The notes below the pieces were generated by a model. It saw only the letters and a program-made list of their open reading frames with translations, did no database searches and was not told where the DNA came from. The position numbers and the translations under genes were made by a program. Of a DNA stretch of 64,000 nt, positions 21,946 to 35,045 are shown piece by piece. The stretch comes from Planomicrobium soli (GTDB taxonomy: Bacteria > Bacillota > Bacilli > Bacillales_A > Planococcaceae). The stretch's first letter is position 1. Each line of letters opens with the position of its first letter. The stretch covers positions 1-64,000 of the forward strand of contig NZ_PYAT01000014.1 of assembly GCF_003014655.1 (NCBI RefSeq), in the 5' to 3' direction.

Positions 21946-22575
21946 TTATTGCGCTTTAATAGAAGATTTCACTCGGATCAACGCTTTGCGTGAACCAGGA
22001 ACATTACCTTTAATAAGAAGCAAGTTGCGTTCTGCATCAACTTTCACAATGTGAAGGTTTTGGATCGTAACTGTGTTGCCACCCATTTGACCAGGTAATT
22101 TCTTTTGTTTGAATACACGGTTAGGAGCAACCGGACCCATTGAACCAGGACGACGGTGGTAGCGTGAACCGTGAGCCATTGGTCCGCGTGATTGTCCGTG
22201 GCGTTTAATAACACCTTGGAAACCTTTACCTTTTGTTGTTCCTGTTACATCTACTACATCGCCTTCTGCGAATACATCTACTCTGACTTCCTGACCAATC
22301 TCGTAATCAGCTAAGTTTACATTGCGAAATTCGCGAATGAAGCGCTTAGGAGCAGTGTTTGCTTTAGCTACATGTCCTTTAGCAGGTTTGTTAGAAAGCT
22401 TTTCACGCTTGTCTTCAAAACCTAATTGAACTGCTTCGTAGCCGTCAACCTCAACTGTTTTCTTTTGAAGAACTACGTTTGGAGCAGCTTCAATTACAGT
22501 TACAGGGATTAAATCACCGTTCTCAGCAAAAACTTGCGTCATACCGATTTTTCTACCTAAGATTCCTTTGGTCAT
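21946..22575 (-). CDS. rplC: 50S ribosomal protein L3
   Basis: 209 residues, [21 protein letters not shown]. The central [21 protein letters not shown] extension reaches the peptidyl transferase centre. It is an early assembly protein. GGAGG precedes the ATG. Confidence 0.98.
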   Translation of the reverse strand: MTKGILGRKIGMTQVFAENGDLIPVTVIEAAPNVVLQKKTVEVDGYEAVQLGFEDKREKLSNKPAKGHVAKANTAPKRFIREFRNVNLADYEIGQEVRVDVFAEGDVVDVTGTTKGKGFQGVIKRHGQSRGPMAHGSRYHRRPGSMGPVAPNRVFKQKKLPGQMGGNTVTIQNLHIVKVDAERNLLLIKGNVPGSRKALIRVKSSIKAQ

Positions 22576-22625
22576 GTTGTCACACCTCCTGCAATTATTT
22601 GTGTTTTTTATATTTCGTTTACCGA

Positions 22626-23060
<435 letters not shown>

Positions 23061-23065
23061 TCACT

Positions 23066-23094
23066 AGTATACAAAATTAAAAAGAATTCCGCAA
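23066..23094 (-). promoter_or_regulatory. S10 operon promoter, proximal
   Basis: TTGCGG (23089-23094), 17 bases, TATACT (23066-23071) on the minus strand. Confidence 0.75.
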
Positions 23095-23128
23095 GTGTTT
23101 TTACGAAATTCTTTTAATCACTTTTATT

Positions 23129-23156
23129 AGTATAGCAGGATTTATTTTATATTCAA
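23129..23156 (-). promoter_or_regulatory. S10 operon promoter, distal
   Basis: TTGAAT (23151-23156), 16 bases, TATACT (23129-23134), with a TGC extension just before the -10. It lies between the antiporter stop and the proximal promoter. I see no terminator in this gap. Confidence 0.7.
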
Positions 23157-23187
23157 CCTATACGCTAATAGTCCGAACATTTTTATC

Positions 23188-24510
23188 TTAAGCCAACCAC
23201 ATGATGGCAATCCACCCGAAGATTAAGAGCGGAATGTTGTAGTGAAGGAACGTTGGTACGCAAGTATCCCAGATGTGATTGTGCTGGCCATCCACATTGA
23301 GACCAGCTGTCGGCCCAAGCGTTGAATCGGACGCTGGTGAACCGGCATCCCCCAGTGCTCCTGCTGTGCCGATCAGCGCAATGATTGCCAAGCTTGAGAA
23401 GCCGAACTCCATACTCATCGGAACAAAGATTGCGGCGATGATCGGGATTGTTGCAAAGGATGAGCCGATGCCCATTGTTACCAACAAACCCGCCACCAGC
23501 ATAGCAAACGCGGCGAGGCCTCTATTGCCCGCAAACATCTCGGAAACGCTTGCCACCAACTGCTCGATGGCGCCTGTCGCCGTTACAACAGAAGCAAAGC
23601 CGTTTGCGGCGATAATCACAAAACCGATGAATGCCATCATGCGCATGCCCGTACTCAAAATGTCATCCGCCTCATGCCATTTCATAGCCCCTAATAGATA
23701 CAAGACCAAAATGCCGGCAAGCGCTCCTATAATCATAGAATCTGTAGTGATTTGTCCGTATAGCGCAGCTAATAGCGCCAAGACTGTTACGATAATATCT
23801 TTTGTTGAAGCCATCTTTTTGTTAGTTTCTTCTATATTAATGTTTTTAGTGTGATAGTCGCGCGGTTTCCGGTAAGAGATAAAGATGGCAATCACAAGTC
23901 CGACTACTAAGCCAAGGACTGGAATCATCATCGCTCTAGGAATATCCGCCATATCAACCGGTAAACCGGCAAGCCCCATTTGTGTAGCCACAATATCATG
24001 GAAGATTAAACCGAAACCATACGGCAATAAAATATAAGGCGCCGTCAAACCGAATGTCAGCACTGAAGCGATTAAGCGGCGGTCAATCCGCAACTCGTTC
24101 ATAATGTGCAAAATCGGTGGCAATAATAAAGGAATAAACGCAATATGGATCGGAATCAAATTCTGCGAAAAGATAGCCATAAGCAATAACGCAAAAATGA
24201 TTAATGCTTTCGCTAAGCTTTCTCGCGTTGCTTCTCCTTCCTTATTAACGAGCTTTAATACGCTCGAGACAAGAAGTTCCGGAATTCCGGTACGGGAAAT
24301 CGCTACCGCAAAACCTCCTAACATAGCATAGCTTAACGCTATGGTAGCCCCTGCTCCAAGTCCGTCTGTAAACGCCTTAACTGTGTCCATAAACGGCAAC
24401 CCGCCGCTCAGTCCTCCCGCAAGCGCTCCAAGCAATAACGCAAAGACCACGTTGACCCGGAGCAAGCTCAAGACCAACATGACCAAAACAGCAACAATAA
24501 CTGCATTCAT
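23188..24510 (-). CDS. Na+/H+ antiporter family membrane protein (NhaC/YuiF-like)
   Basis: 440 residues with about 11-12 hydrophobic segments. The N-terminus is MNAVIVAVLVMLVLSLLRV. The C-terminal region GDAGSPASDSTLGPTAGLNVDG is characteristic of this antiporter family. Substrate is uncertain: family members are usually called Na+/H+ antiporters, but some relatives may move amino acids, and the location beside ilvA would fit that. AAAGGAG lies about 10 bases before the ATG. It has its own promoter with a palindromic operator and is separated from ilvA by a terminator. Confidence 0.75.
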   Translation of the reverse strand: MNAVIVAVLVMLVLSLLRVNVVFALLLGALAGGLSGGLPFMDTVKAFTDGLGAGATIALSYAMLGGFAVAISRTGIPELLVSSVLKLVNKEGEATRESLAKALIIFALLLMAIFSQNLIPIHIAFIPLLLPPILHIMNELRIDRRLIASVLTFGLTAPYILLPYGFGLIFHDIVATQMGLAGLPVDMADIPRAMMIPVLGLVVGLVIAIFISYRKPRDYHTKNINIEETNKKMASTKDIIVTVLALLAALYGQITTDSMIIGALAGILVLYLLGAMKWHEADDILSTGMRMMAFIGFVIIAANGFASVVTATGAIEQLVASVSEMFAGNRGLAAFAMLVAGLLVTMGIGSSFATIPIIAAIFVPMSMEFGFSSLAIIALIGTAGALGDAGSPASDSTLGPTAGLNVDGQHNHIWDTCVPTFLHYNIPLLIFGWIAIMWLA

Positions 24511-24540
24511 GATATCTATCTCCTTTAGTTTGCTAAAGCA

Positions 24541-24558
24541 TTAAAGTGTACACTTTAA
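24541..24558. promoter_or_regulatory. perfect 18-bp palindromic operator
   Basis: TTAAAGTGTACACTTTAA is a perfect palindrome. It overlaps the last bases of the antiporter -10 (24557-24562) and runs across the start site. A repressor dimer bound here would block transcription. The GTGTAC core is compatible with several families, so I do not name the regulator. Confidence 0.7.
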
Positions 24559-24585
24559 ATTAACAAAAGGCTAAAAGGATGTCAA
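24557..24585 (-). promoter_or_regulatory. antiporter gene promoter
   Basis: TTGACA (24580-24585), 17 bases, TAATTT (24557-24562) on the minus strand, upstream of the antiporter gene. Confidence 0.75.
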
Positions 24586-24630
24586 CCCACATTTCTTTAT
24601 ATAGTAGAAAGCTTAAAAACTCTGAAAACT

Positions 24631-24663
24631 AAAAACTCCTTTGCCCGGAAGCAAAGGAGTTTT
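24631..24663 (-). terminator. terminator after ilvA
   Basis: AAAACTCCTTTGC pairs with GCAAAGGAGTTTT around a CCGGAA loop, 5 bases past the ilvA stop, with T-rich flanks. It ends the ilv-leu transcript. Confidence 0.9.
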
Positions 24664-24667
24664 CCTA

Positions 24668-25735
24668 TTAAAAAGAACTGGCCGTACTCATATCAGTTGC
24701 AGTCTTAATACACGCATTCAATTTGCCGATATCAAAATTGCCGCCACTTACAATAACCCCTGTGCTGTTCGAGTGAAAAGGCAGGTGACGATAAAGAACT
24801 GCAGCTACAGCAGCAGCTCCCGCTCCCTCAATCAGCATTTTCTCCCGTTCCAGCATGAAGAGGATGGCTGAAGCAATTTCTTTTTCACTGACCGTAATGA
24901 CATCATCTACATAAGCCTGGATGATTTTCGTAGTCAACTTGCCCGGATCTTTCACTTTGATCCCTTCTGCTATGGTTGGAAGAAACGGCACAGCAGTAGC
25001 GGAAGTGCCATGGAAAATCGAAGCGATTGCCGAAGCTGCCTGCGCTTGCACACCGATTACGCGAACAGATGGGCGAATTGCCTTGACCGCAAGAGCTGTA
25101 CCAGCGAGCAAACCGCCTCCCCCTGCCGGAACTACAATAGTATCCATATCCGGGCATTGCTGCATCATCTCCATCGCTGCCGTCGCTTGGCCTTCAATGA
25201 TTGCCAAGTCATCAAACGGATGGACAAAGGCCGCTCTCGTAAACAATTGCTCTTTTTTGGCAGCTGCATAAGCTTCGTCAAAACTTTTTCCAATGAGCCG
25301 AACAGTTGCCCCGTACTGGCGTGTCGCCATCACTTTTGCGTCTGGAGTTGATTCCGGCATGAAAATTGTTACCGGAACACCTTTTTCTCTTCCAGCTAAA
25401 GCGACTCCTTGAGCATGGTTGCCTGCAGAAGCAGCCAAGATGCCTTGCTGGCATTCTTCGTCCGTCAAGTGGCTGATCTTATTGAAAGCCCCTCTTATTT
25501 TGAACGATCCAGTTTTCTGCAAGTTTTCCAATTTCAAAGAGACTTTATTGCCAGCGATCCTGTTCAACGTTTGCGACTGTTTGCAAGGAGTACGGTGGAC
25601 GATTGGTGCCAGCTTTTCGAATGCGTCATATAAACCTACTGTATCGTACGAATTCCCAACTAAATCATCTCCCTTTAATAGTAATACATTAAACGTGTTG
25701 CTGTTTTTCTTCGTATGCTGCGATGTATGAATCAT
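24668..25735 (-). CDS. ilvA: threonine dehydratase, short form without ACT domain
   Basis: PLP enzyme that converts threonine to 2-oxobutanoate for isoleucine synthesis. The PLP lysine is in ENLQKTGSFKIRGA, and the phosphate-binding loop is PAGGGGLLAG. It ends soon after the catalytic domain with no ACT domain, so it resembles the short TdcB-like form. The start is problematic. ATG 25735 (overlapping leuD by 47 bases) has no ribosome site. A good AAAGGGAG stands 8 bases before GTT 25660-25658, exactly where family length predicts the start, but no ATG, GTG or TTG is there in frame. Function in the operon is inferred from its position after leuD. Confidence 0.8.
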   Translation of the reverse strand: MIHTSQHTKKNSNTFNVLLLKGDDLVGNSYDTVGLYDAFEKLAPIVHRTPCKQSQTLNRIAGNKVSLKLENLQKTGSFKIRGAFNKISHLTDEECQQGILAASAGNHAQGVALAGREKGVPVTIFMPESTPDAKVMATRQYGATVRLIGKSFDEAYAAAKKEQLFTRAAFVHPFDDLAIIEGQATAAMEMMQQCPDMDTIVVPAGGGGLLAGTALAVKAIRPSVRVIGVQAQAASAIASIFHGTSATAVPFLPTIAEGIKVKDPGKLTTKIIQAYVDDVITVSEKEIASAILFMLEREKMLIEGAGAAAVAAVLYRHLPFHSNSTGVIVSGGNFDIGKLNACIKTATDMSTASSF

Positions 25736-26279
25736 ATTGGAAGGTTAATGCAATTTCGTCCCAGCCTTTAAGCAGCATTTCCTTCCAGTACGGATCAATC
25801 GTAAACTCATACCAGCTTCCGTCCTGTCCAGTCACCGACTGCTCCTCCAAATTGACTTCCAGCTGAAAGTCTTCCTTCTGTCCCTTTTGAATAAGCTCAT
25901 TTACTTCCTGATCTTTCAAGCGGATTGGCAAAATGCCGTTTTTCACACAGTTGTTGTAAAAGATGTCCGCATAGCTTGGTGCGATGACTACGTTAAACCC
26001 ATAATCCTGAATCGCCCACGGGGCATGCTCGCGTGAAGAGCCGCAACCGAAATTTTCTTGTGCGACTAAAATTTCGGAGCCTTGGAAGCGTGGATCGTTG
26101 AGGACAAATTCTTCAATTTTCGAACCATCCGGGCGAAAGCGCCAATGATAAAACAAATACTTGCCAAAGCCTGTACGCTCAATGCGCTTCAAAAATTCTT
26201 TGGAAATGATTTGGTCAGTATCCACGTTTTGCCGATCCAGCGGCGTCAAGATACTGGTGATTTTATTGATTGGTTTCAT
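25689..26279 (-). CDS. leuD: 3-isopropylmalate dehydratase small subunit
   Basis: 196 residues, MKPINKITSILTPLDRQNVDTDQIISKEFLKRI, with NFGCGSSREHAPWAI. With LeuC it isomerises 2- to 3-isopropylmalate. GGAGGC precedes the ATG. It is 21 bases after leuC. Confidence 0.97.
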   Translation of the reverse strand: MKPINKITSILTPLDRQNVDTDQIISKEFLKRIERTGFGKYLFYHWRFRPDGSKIEEFVLNDPRFQGSEILVAQENFGCGSSREHAPWAIQDYGFNVVIAPSYADIFYNNCVKNGILPIRLKDQEVNELIQKGQKEDFQLEVNLEEQSVTGQDGSWYEFTIDPYWKEMLLKGWDEIALTFQYDSYIAAYEEKQQHV

Positions 26280-26300
26280 CTGCGGTTGCCTCCTTTTCCT

Positions 26301-27719
26301 TTATGACGATGGTACGGGTTCTTCCATATACTTGCGGACATCTGTCAAATGCCCTTCAATGGCTGCAGCCGCTGCCATGACCGGACTCACTAGATGGGTC
26401 ATGGACCCTGCACCTTGCCGCCCTTCGAAATTGCGGTTTGAAGTGGACGCACACCGTTCGCCTGCCGGTACGGAATCTTCATTCATTGCTAAGCACATAC
26501 TGCACCCTGTCTCTCGCCATTCAAAGCCCGCTTCCAGGAAAACTTTATCCAAGCCTTCTGCTTCTGCTGCCCGTTTTACTGATTCCGACCCTGGCACTAC
26601 GATGGCAGTCACAGATGGATGTACTTTTTTGCCGGCAATGATGGCGCTAGCCGCACGCAAATCTCCAATACGGGAGTTTGTACAAGATCCGATAAAGACA
26701 TGCTGAATTTCAATAGAAGAAAGTGGTGCGCCTTCTTCAAGCTGCATATAAGCCAAAGCCTGTTTTAAGGCATCGCGATCTGCTTGCTTGTCAAAATCCG
26801 TTGTATACGGAACCCGTTCGGCAATGCCGGAACCCATTGACGGGTTTGTCCCCCACGTTACGAATGGAGAGATTTCGTCTGCATGAATGCTAAGTGACAT
26901 ATCGTAATTTGCACCTTCATCTGTCGCTAACGCTAGCCATTGTTCTGCCGCGCTTTCGAACGCTTCTCCTGCCGGAACATGCCGGCGCCCTCTCAAATAT
27001 TCCACCGTCTTCTCGTCTGGGCTTATAAGTCCGGCACGAGCACCCGCTTCAATCGACATATTGCAGATTGTCATACGCTCTTCCATGGATAATTTGCGAA
27101 TCGCTTCTCCAGTGTATTCCACAATATGGCCAGTTCCCATATCCACACCAAACTTCGAAATGATTGCGAGGATGACATCTTTTGAGGAAACACCGAAGCC
27201 GAGTTCTCCTTCAATACGGATCTCCATCGTTTTTGGTTTTGATTGCCATAACGTTTGTGTAGAAAGAACATGTTCTACTTCACTGGTGCCAATGCCGAAA
27301 GCCAAAGCTCCAAATGCCCCATGTGTCGAAGTATGGCTGTCTCCGCAAACAATTGTTTTGCCAGGTTGTGTAAGACCAAGTTCTGGACCAATCACATGGA
27401 CAATCCCTTGATCCGGATGGTTGATGCCTGCAAGCGGCACTCCAAATTCTTTGCAGTTCTCCTCTAACGTCTTAATCTGTTTACGGGAAATCGGATCTTT
27501 GATCGTTTCCCGGTTTCTTGTAGGTACGTTGTGGTCCATTGTTGCAAAACACAAATCTGGACGACGCACTTTCCGCCCGTTCATCCGAAGCCCTTCAAAA
27601 GCTTGAGGAGAAGTTACTTCATGTAATAAATGAAGGTCGATATAAAGAAGATCCGGTTTTCCTGATTCTTCATAGACAATATGCTGTTCCCAAATTTTCT
27701 CGATAATCGTTTTTGCCAT
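26301..27719 (-). CDS. leuC: 3-isopropylmalate dehydratase large subunit
   Basis: 472 residues. [4Fe-4S] ligand cysteines lie in [11 protein letters not shown] and [11 protein letters not shown]. The N-terminus is [16 protein letters not shown] chose ATG 27719, with GAAGGGAG about 9 bases upstream; the ATG at 27737 lies before that site. Confidence 0.97.
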   Translation of the reverse strand: MAKTIIEKIWEQHIVYEESGKPDLLYIDLHLLHEVTSPQAFEGLRMNGRKVRRPDLCFATMDHNVPTRNRETIKDPISRKQIKTLEENCKEFGVPLAGINHPDQGIVHVIGPELGLTQPGKTIVCGDSHTSTHGAFGALAFGIGTSEVEHVLSTQTLWQSKPKTMEIRIEGELGFGVSSKDVILAIISKFGVDMGTGHIVEYTGEAIRKLSMEERMTICNMSIEAGARAGLISPDEKTVEYLRGRRHVPAGEAFESAAEQWLALATDEGANYDMSLSIHADEISPFVTWGTNPSMGSGIAERVPYTTDFDKQADRDALKQALAYMQLEEGAPLSSIEIQHVFIGSCTNSRIGDLRAASAIIAGKKVHPSVTAIVVPGSESVKRAAEAEGLDKVFLEAGFEWRETGCSMCLAMNEDSVPAGERCASTSNRNFEGRQGAGSMTHLVSPVMAAAAAIEGHLTDVRKYMEEPVPSS

Positions 27720-27737
27720 GATAACTGCTCCCTTCAT

Positions 27738-28838
27738 TTAGACATAAGAATACATGATATGTTCAGAGATAAATTCCCGTTCCAATTCTTCAATCACTTT
27801 TGCAACGAAATCATTTGTCGACATGACCCGTTTCCCCTCACCTTCCAAGTCCCCTGTGCAGTAACCATCTTCCAACACACTCATTACCGCAGCTTCAATT
27901 GCTGCAGCTTCTGCATGGAGGCCGAAAGAGTGTTTCAGCATCATCGCCGCCGATAAAATAGCTGCAGATGGATTGGCTTTGTTTTGCCCTGCGATATCCG
28001 GTGCTGATCCGTGTACCGGTTCGTAAAGGCCAAAACCATCAGAGCGGATACTTGCAGAAGGCAGCATGCCAAGAGAGCCTGTGATAACGGACGCTTCGTC
28101 GCTTAAAATATCTCCAAACATATTTTCAGTAACGACTACATCGAAAGAACGCGGATCTGTAATCAATTTCATTGCTGCTGAATCAACTAGCATGTGCTCT
28201 ACTTCAATATCTGGATAGGCTTTCTTGCGTTCTTCCACTACTTCACGCCACAGTTTGCTTGTTTCCAGAACATTGGCTTTATCAACCGACGTCACTTTGC
28301 CTCTTCGGGTGCGAGCCATTTCAAATGATTGGTTAACAATGCGTTCAATCTCTTCTCGGGTATATACCAGCGTATCAACTGCCGATTTTTCAGATTTACG
28401 TTTCGGTTCCCCGAAATACAAGCCGCTCGTCAATTCCCGGACAATCATCATGTCAACTTCTTTAGCCACTTCCTCCTTCAACGGTGAAGAGGAAAGCAGC
28501 GCAGGCACTGCTTTAACAGGTCGAAGATTTGCAAATAAATCAAAGTGTTTTCGGATAGTCAATAATCCTTTTTCCGGTCGCATATGAGAAGGTTGGCTAT
28601 CCCATTTTGGTCCGCCGACTGCGCCTAAAAGAATAGCATCGCTCGCTTCACAAACTTCAATTGTCTCCTGAGGAAGCGGGCTCTCAAACTGATCGATCGC
28701 CGTTCCACCGATTGCCGCATGCTTCAAATGAAAATTATGTCCATAGCGCATTGCGATGGATTGCAGCACTTTTACCGCCGCATCTGTTACTTCTGGTCCG
28801 ATTCCGTCTCCTGGCAATACCGCTATTGTTTTTTTCAT
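27738..28838 (-). CDS. leuB: 3-isopropylmalate dehydrogenase
   Basis: 366 residues, MKKTIAVLPGDGIGPEV, with the metal- and substrate-binding NMFGDILSDEAS motif. It oxidatively decarboxylates 3-isopropylmalate using NAD+. GAGGAGG precedes the ATG. A 33-base gap follows leuA. Confidence 0.97.
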   Translation of the reverse strand: MKKTIAVLPGDGIGPEVTDAAVKVLQSIAMRYGHNFHLKHAAIGGTAIDQFESPLPQETIEVCEASDAILLGAVGGPKWDSQPSHMRPEKGLLTIRKHFDLFANLRPVKAVPALLSSSPLKEEVAKEVDMMIVRELTSGLYFGEPKRKSEKSAVDTLVYTREEIERIVNQSFEMARTRRGKVTSVDKANVLETSKLWREVVEERKKAYPDIEVEHMLVDSAAMKLITDPRSFDVVVTENMFGDILSDEASVITGSLGMLPSASIRSDGFGLYEPVHGSAPDIAGQNKANPSAAILSAAMMLKHSFGLHAEAAAIEAAVMSVLEDGYCTGDLEGEGKRVMSTNDFVAKVIEELEREFISEHIMYSYV

Positions 28839-28871
28839 TATGAAATCCTCCTCTATTGATGATTGCTGGCG

Positions 28872-31461
<2,590 letters not shown>

Positions 31462-31974
31462 TTATAATATATTCAGTTGCGGGGCCTGCACTTTTTGTGT
31501 TTCCCTAACAAACGCCGAAACGCCAGTCCGTGTTAACTCTTTAATGCCGTAAGGCTTCATCAAGTCAATGAAAGCTTCGATTTTTTCCGGATCTCCGGTC
31601 ACTTGGAAAGTAGTGACGTTTTTGCTCATATCGACCACTGTAGCCCGAAAAGGTTCTACGATACTGTAAATTTCACTTCTAACAGCTGGCGGGGCGACTA
31701 CTTTAATCAATGCCAGCTCTCGCATGACTACCGCTTTATCGGTAATGTCATTTACTTTAATTACATCAATTTGTTTTTGCAGCTGCTTTAACAACTGCTC
31801 TAACTTCCCTTCATCCTCCACGTTGACTATAAAAGTCATTTTGGACATTCCCGGTTGCTCCGTATGCCCCACTGAGATGCTCTCAATATTGAACTGTCGC
31901 TTCATCATAAGGCCGGTCACTCGATTTAAAACTCCGCTTTGATTGATAACCGTTGTTGTGATTACTCGTTTCAT
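31462..31974 (-). CDS. ilvN: acetolactate synthase small (regulatory) subunit
   Basis: 170 residues. An N-terminal ACT domain ([21 protein letters not shown]) is followed by the family C-terminal domain. It binds valine and activates IlvB. Its ATG overlaps the ilvB stop by one base (TAATG). It is also named ilvH in Bacillus. Confidence 0.96.
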   Translation of the reverse strand: MKRVITTTVINQSGVLNRVTGLMMKRQFNIESISVGHTEQPGMSKMTFIVNVEDEGKLEQLLKQLQKQIDVIKVNDITDKAVVMRELALIKVVAPPAVRSEIYSIVEPFRATVVDMSKNVTTFQVTGDPEKIEAFIDLMKPYGIKELTRTGVSAFVRETQKVQAPQLNIL

Positions 31975-33698
31975 TAAATCTTCACTCCGATCATTTCATT
32001 CAGCCCTTTGCCTGGCGCAACCATTGGGTACACATTTTCCAACTGAACGACCCGGCAATCAATCAGTGCTGGCTCATCAGACGCGAATGCTTCTGCAAAA
32101 ACCGACTCGGCTTCTTCCATCGTTTCGACTTTATAGCCTTGAATGTCATAAGCTTGGGCCAACTTCACAAAATCCGGTTGAACGGAAATTAATGACTGGG
32201 AATACCGTTCTTCGTAAAACGTTTCTTGCCACTGCCTAACCATCCCTAAGCATTGATTGTTCAAAATCACAACTTTCACCGGAAGCCGCAATTCCTGCAA
32301 AAGCGATAACTCCTGCAATGTCATTTGAAATCCAGCATCTCCGACAATGGCAACTACTTTCTCATTTGGCTTGGCCAATTGAGCACCGATTGCTGCAGGA
32401 AAACCAAAGCCCATGGTGCCAAGCCCTCCTGAAGTTACCCAGTGATGTGGGTGGTTGAATTTGTAGTATTGCGCCGCCCACATTTGATGTTGTCCAACAT
32501 CGGTCGTAACTACTGCATCTCCTCCAGTCAAGCTATGGATCAACTGAATAGCTTGTTGAGGTAGGATTCCTCTTTGTTTATCTGCTTTATACTGCAGCGG
32601 ATATTCTGCTTTATTCGCTTCTAACAGTTGCAGCCATTCGGCAGTGTCAGGTGATTCGAACGGTTGGTCCAGCAACTCCAGCAAAGCTTCTTTTGCATCC
32701 GCTACTATCGGAATGGCTGTTGGTACATTTTTTCCGATTTCAGCCGGATCAATGTCAATATGGATAACTTTTGCTTTTGGCGCAAAATGCGCCAAGTTGC
32801 CGGTAAGCCGGTCATCGAAGCGCGCCCCAATATTTAGAAGGACATCGCATTCGCAAATTGCTGTGTTGGCGGTATACGTTCCGTGCATGCCGGCCATGCC
32901 AAGGAACAATTCATGATGACCGTCTATTGTTCCTAATCCAAGCAAAGTGTTCGTGACTGGAATCCGGTGGCGTTCAATAAACTTCTGCAGCTCTTCTGTA
33001 GCTCGGGCCGCAAGCACTCCAGCACCGGCTAAGATCAACGGCCGTTCGGATTTTGCTAAAGCTTGAGCTGCTTTTTGGATTTGTAAGAAGTTTGGCTGAG
33101 TTGTCGGTTGATAACCAGGCAACTCGACCGTCTTTTGCTGCTCAGCCTCCACAAACATTTTTGCTGAAATATCTTTTGGCACATCGATTACAACAGGACC
33201 TGGCCGCCCGGTAGATGCGATATAAAAAGCTTCTTTAATGATTCTCGGCAAATCTTCTGCATTTTTAACTTGGTAATTGTGCTTAGTGATTGGTTGTGTG
33301 ATGCCGATGATATCAGCTTCTTGAAAAGCGTCTGTTCCGATTACGCTGCTGGCTACCTGTCCGGTAAAGATTACTAGAGGAAGCGAATCAAGCATCGCGT
33401 CTGCAATTCCGGTTACCAAATTTGTTGCCCCTGGACCTGAAGTAGCAATAACTACGCCAGGTTTTCCGGACACTCTTGCATATCCTTCGGCGGCGTGGAT
33501 TGCGCCTTGTTCATGCCGAGCAAGCACATGCCGGATCGGATTTTTGTGCAATGCATCGTAAATCGGTAAAACAGCCCCCCCTGGATAGCCGAAGATGATC
33601 TCGACTTCTTGTTCCTGTAATGATTGAATCAACACATCAGCCCCGCTGCCTTTCAGTCGTTGGTCTGCTTCTTGTCTTACTTTCATGTTTACGCCCAA
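31974..33698 (-). CDS. ilvB: acetolactate synthase large subunit
   Basis: 574 residues. TPP-binding enzyme with [27 protein letters not shown] and [12 protein letters not shown]. It makes acetolactate and acetohydroxybutyrate. The start is a TTG at 33698, 8 bases after AAAGGAGG, matching the 574-residue length in B. subtilis. The longer ATG frame to 33836 runs back through the T-box terminator and is not real. Confidence 0.96.
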   Translation of the reverse strand: MGVNMKVRQEADQRLKGSGADVLIQSLQEQEVEIIFGYPGGAVLPIYDALHKNPIRHVLARHEQGAIHAAEGYARVSGKPGVVIATSGPGATNLVTGIADAMLDSLPLVIFTGQVASSVIGTDAFQEADIIGITQPITKHNYQVKNAEDLPRIIKEAFYIASTGRPGPVVIDVPKDISAKMFVEAEQQKTVELPGYQPTTQPNFLQIQKAAQALAKSERPLILAGAGVLAARATEELQKFIERHRIPVTNTLLGLGTIDGHHELFLGMAGMHGTYTANTAICECDVLLNIGARFDDRLTGNLAHFAPKAKVIHIDIDPAEIGKNVPTAIPIVADAKEALLELLDQPFESPDTAEWLQLLEANKAEYPLQYKADKQRGILPQQAIQLIHSLTGGDAVVTTDVGQHQMWAAQYYKFNHPHHWVTSGGLGTMGFGFPAAIGAQLAKPNEKVVAIVGDAGFQMTLQELSLLQELRLPVKVVILNNQCLGMVRQWQETFYEERYSQSLISVQPDFVKLAQAYDIQGYKVETMEEAESVFAEAFASDEPALIDCRVVQLENVYPMVAPGKGLNEMIGVKI

Positions 33699-33734
33699 TC
33701 TGTCCGCCTCCTTTTGAATATGTCTTTTTAAAAA

Positions 33735-34015
33735 TAAAAAAGCTTTTTCATCCCTAAGCAAAGAAACCTGTTCTTGGCTTAGGGATGAAAAAGCTTCATG
33801 GTACCACCCTACTTTGCTGTATAAATACAGCCTCATGGATAAGTTAACTTATCCGCTGGTAACGATGACCGAATTAAATGGCCACCGGGAATGCCTAAAC
33901 GGTGCGAACCTTTCAGCACTCCACTCGGAGGGGATGTCATTAATGGCAGTATTACCGGCTTCCACCTGTACCGGCTCTCTGTAAATACCTGATCCATTAA
34001 CTTTAACCTCGTCAT
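33735..34015 (-). ncRNA. T-box riboswitch, predicted tRNA-Ile specific, before ilvB
   Basis: The T-box AGGGTGGTACCATG is at 33797-33810. A long terminator follows (20-bp stem, 33740-33759 with 33777-33796, then a T-run). Stem I can be folded from TTAATG with CATTAA. Counting back from the conserved GAG places the specifier codon at 33933-33935, reading AUC (Ile). Uncharged tRNA-Ile would open the terminator and permit ilvB-to-ilvA expression. It begins about 25 bases after the ilvE stop, so ilvE itself is not under T-box control. Confidence 0.9.
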
Positions 34016-34038
34016 TGAGTTGTTTTATTCTTTTTGTT

Positions 34039-34947
34039 TTATATTGCTTTTAACTGCTCGTCATATACTTTTACGCCGTCTTGTTCCACAAGTTCGCGAA
34101 ATGCAGAAAGCAAATCGTTTGTGACCGGTCCAGGTTTTCCATCGCCGATTACACGGCCATCCACTTTAACTACTGAAATTACTTCGACTGCTGTACCAGT
34201 TAAGAACACTTCATCGGCTGTATAAACATCGTGTCTTGTAAACACGCCTTCTTGAATGTCATAGCCTTTTTGGTTTGCTAAATCAATAATGGCGTTTCTT
34301 GTAATGCCTTCAAGAGCTCCAACATAGCCTGGCGGTGTTAATATCTTTTGGTTGCGGATGATGAAGATGTTATCCGCTGAACCTTCTGCAACATAGCCTT
34401 GCTCGTTCATCATCAACGCTTCTGAAACTCCAGCAAGGTTTGCTTCAATTTTCACTAAGATATTGTTCATGTAATTAAGCGACTTTACTTTCGGGCTTAA
34501 TACATCTGCTCGGCTACGGCGTGTTGCAACTGATGCAATTTCAATTCCAGATTCATATAACGCTTGCGGATACATCGCTAATGCTTCCGCGATAATGATG
34601 ACGTTAGGTTCCTTGCAGCTGAAAGGGTCTAGACCAAGATTTCCGACTCCCCTTGATACAACAAGACGAATATAAGCGTTTTTCAACTCATTGCGGCGCA
34701 AGGTCTGAACAATCAGATCAGTCATCTCTTCGAAAGTATATGGAATATTAAGCATTACAGATTTTGCGGAATCATAGAGCCGTTCTAGATGTTCTTCTAA
34801 TCGGAAGACGTTTCCATTATATGAACGAATTCCCTCAAAGACTCCATCTCCATATAAAAAACCATGGTCGTAAACCGAAACCTTTGCATCTTCTTTCTTA
34901 ACAAATCCACCATTCATATAAATGACCTGTTCACCCATGCTGCTCAC
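34039..34947 (-). CDS. ilvE: branched-chain amino acid aminotransferase
   Basis: 302 residues, class IV PLP aminotransferase. DHGFLYGDGVFEGIRSYNG, the PLP-lysine region PKVKSLNYMNN, and EGSADNIFII are present. It performs the last step to Leu, Ile and Val. GTG 34947 lies 6 bases after AGGAG; an ATG three codons later is farther away than ideal. A CodY-like box and strong promoter lie upstream. Confidence 0.96.
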   Translation of the reverse strand: MSSMGEQVIYMNGGFVKKEDAKVSVYDHGFLYGDGVFEGIRSYNGNVFRLEEHLERLYDSAKSVMLNIPYTFEEMTDLIVQTLRRNELKNAYIRLVVSRGVGNLGLDPFSCKEPNVIIIAEALAMYPQALYESGIEIASVATRRSRADVLSPKVKSLNYMNNILVKIEANLAGVSEALMMNEQGYVAEGSADNIFIIRNQKILTPPGYVGALEGITRNAIIDLANQKGYDIQEGVFTRHDVYTADEVFLTGTAVEVISVVKVDGRVIGDGKPGPVTNDLLSAFRELVEQDGVKVYDEQLKAI

Positions 34948-35013
34948 TTCTTTCTCCTGATATATTAAACAAGCGATATATTGTATATCATTTATGAATT
35001 TTAAATTGTTGTT

Positions 35014-35042
35014 ATCATATCGCCTTTAAAACCAACTGTCAA
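35014..35042 (-). promoter_or_regulatory. ilvE (BCAA block) promoter
   Basis: TTGACA (35037-35042), 17 bases, TATGAT (35014-35019) on the minus strand. No other promoter is evident before ilvB, so this likely drives ilvE and, through the T-box, the whole block. Confidence 0.85.
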
Positions 35043-35045
35043 CAA

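Noticed and set aside
33699..33836. Longer ilvB N-terminus from an ATG at 33836
   Set aside because: That sequence is the T-box and its terminator. TTG 33698 has the ribosome site and gives normal length.
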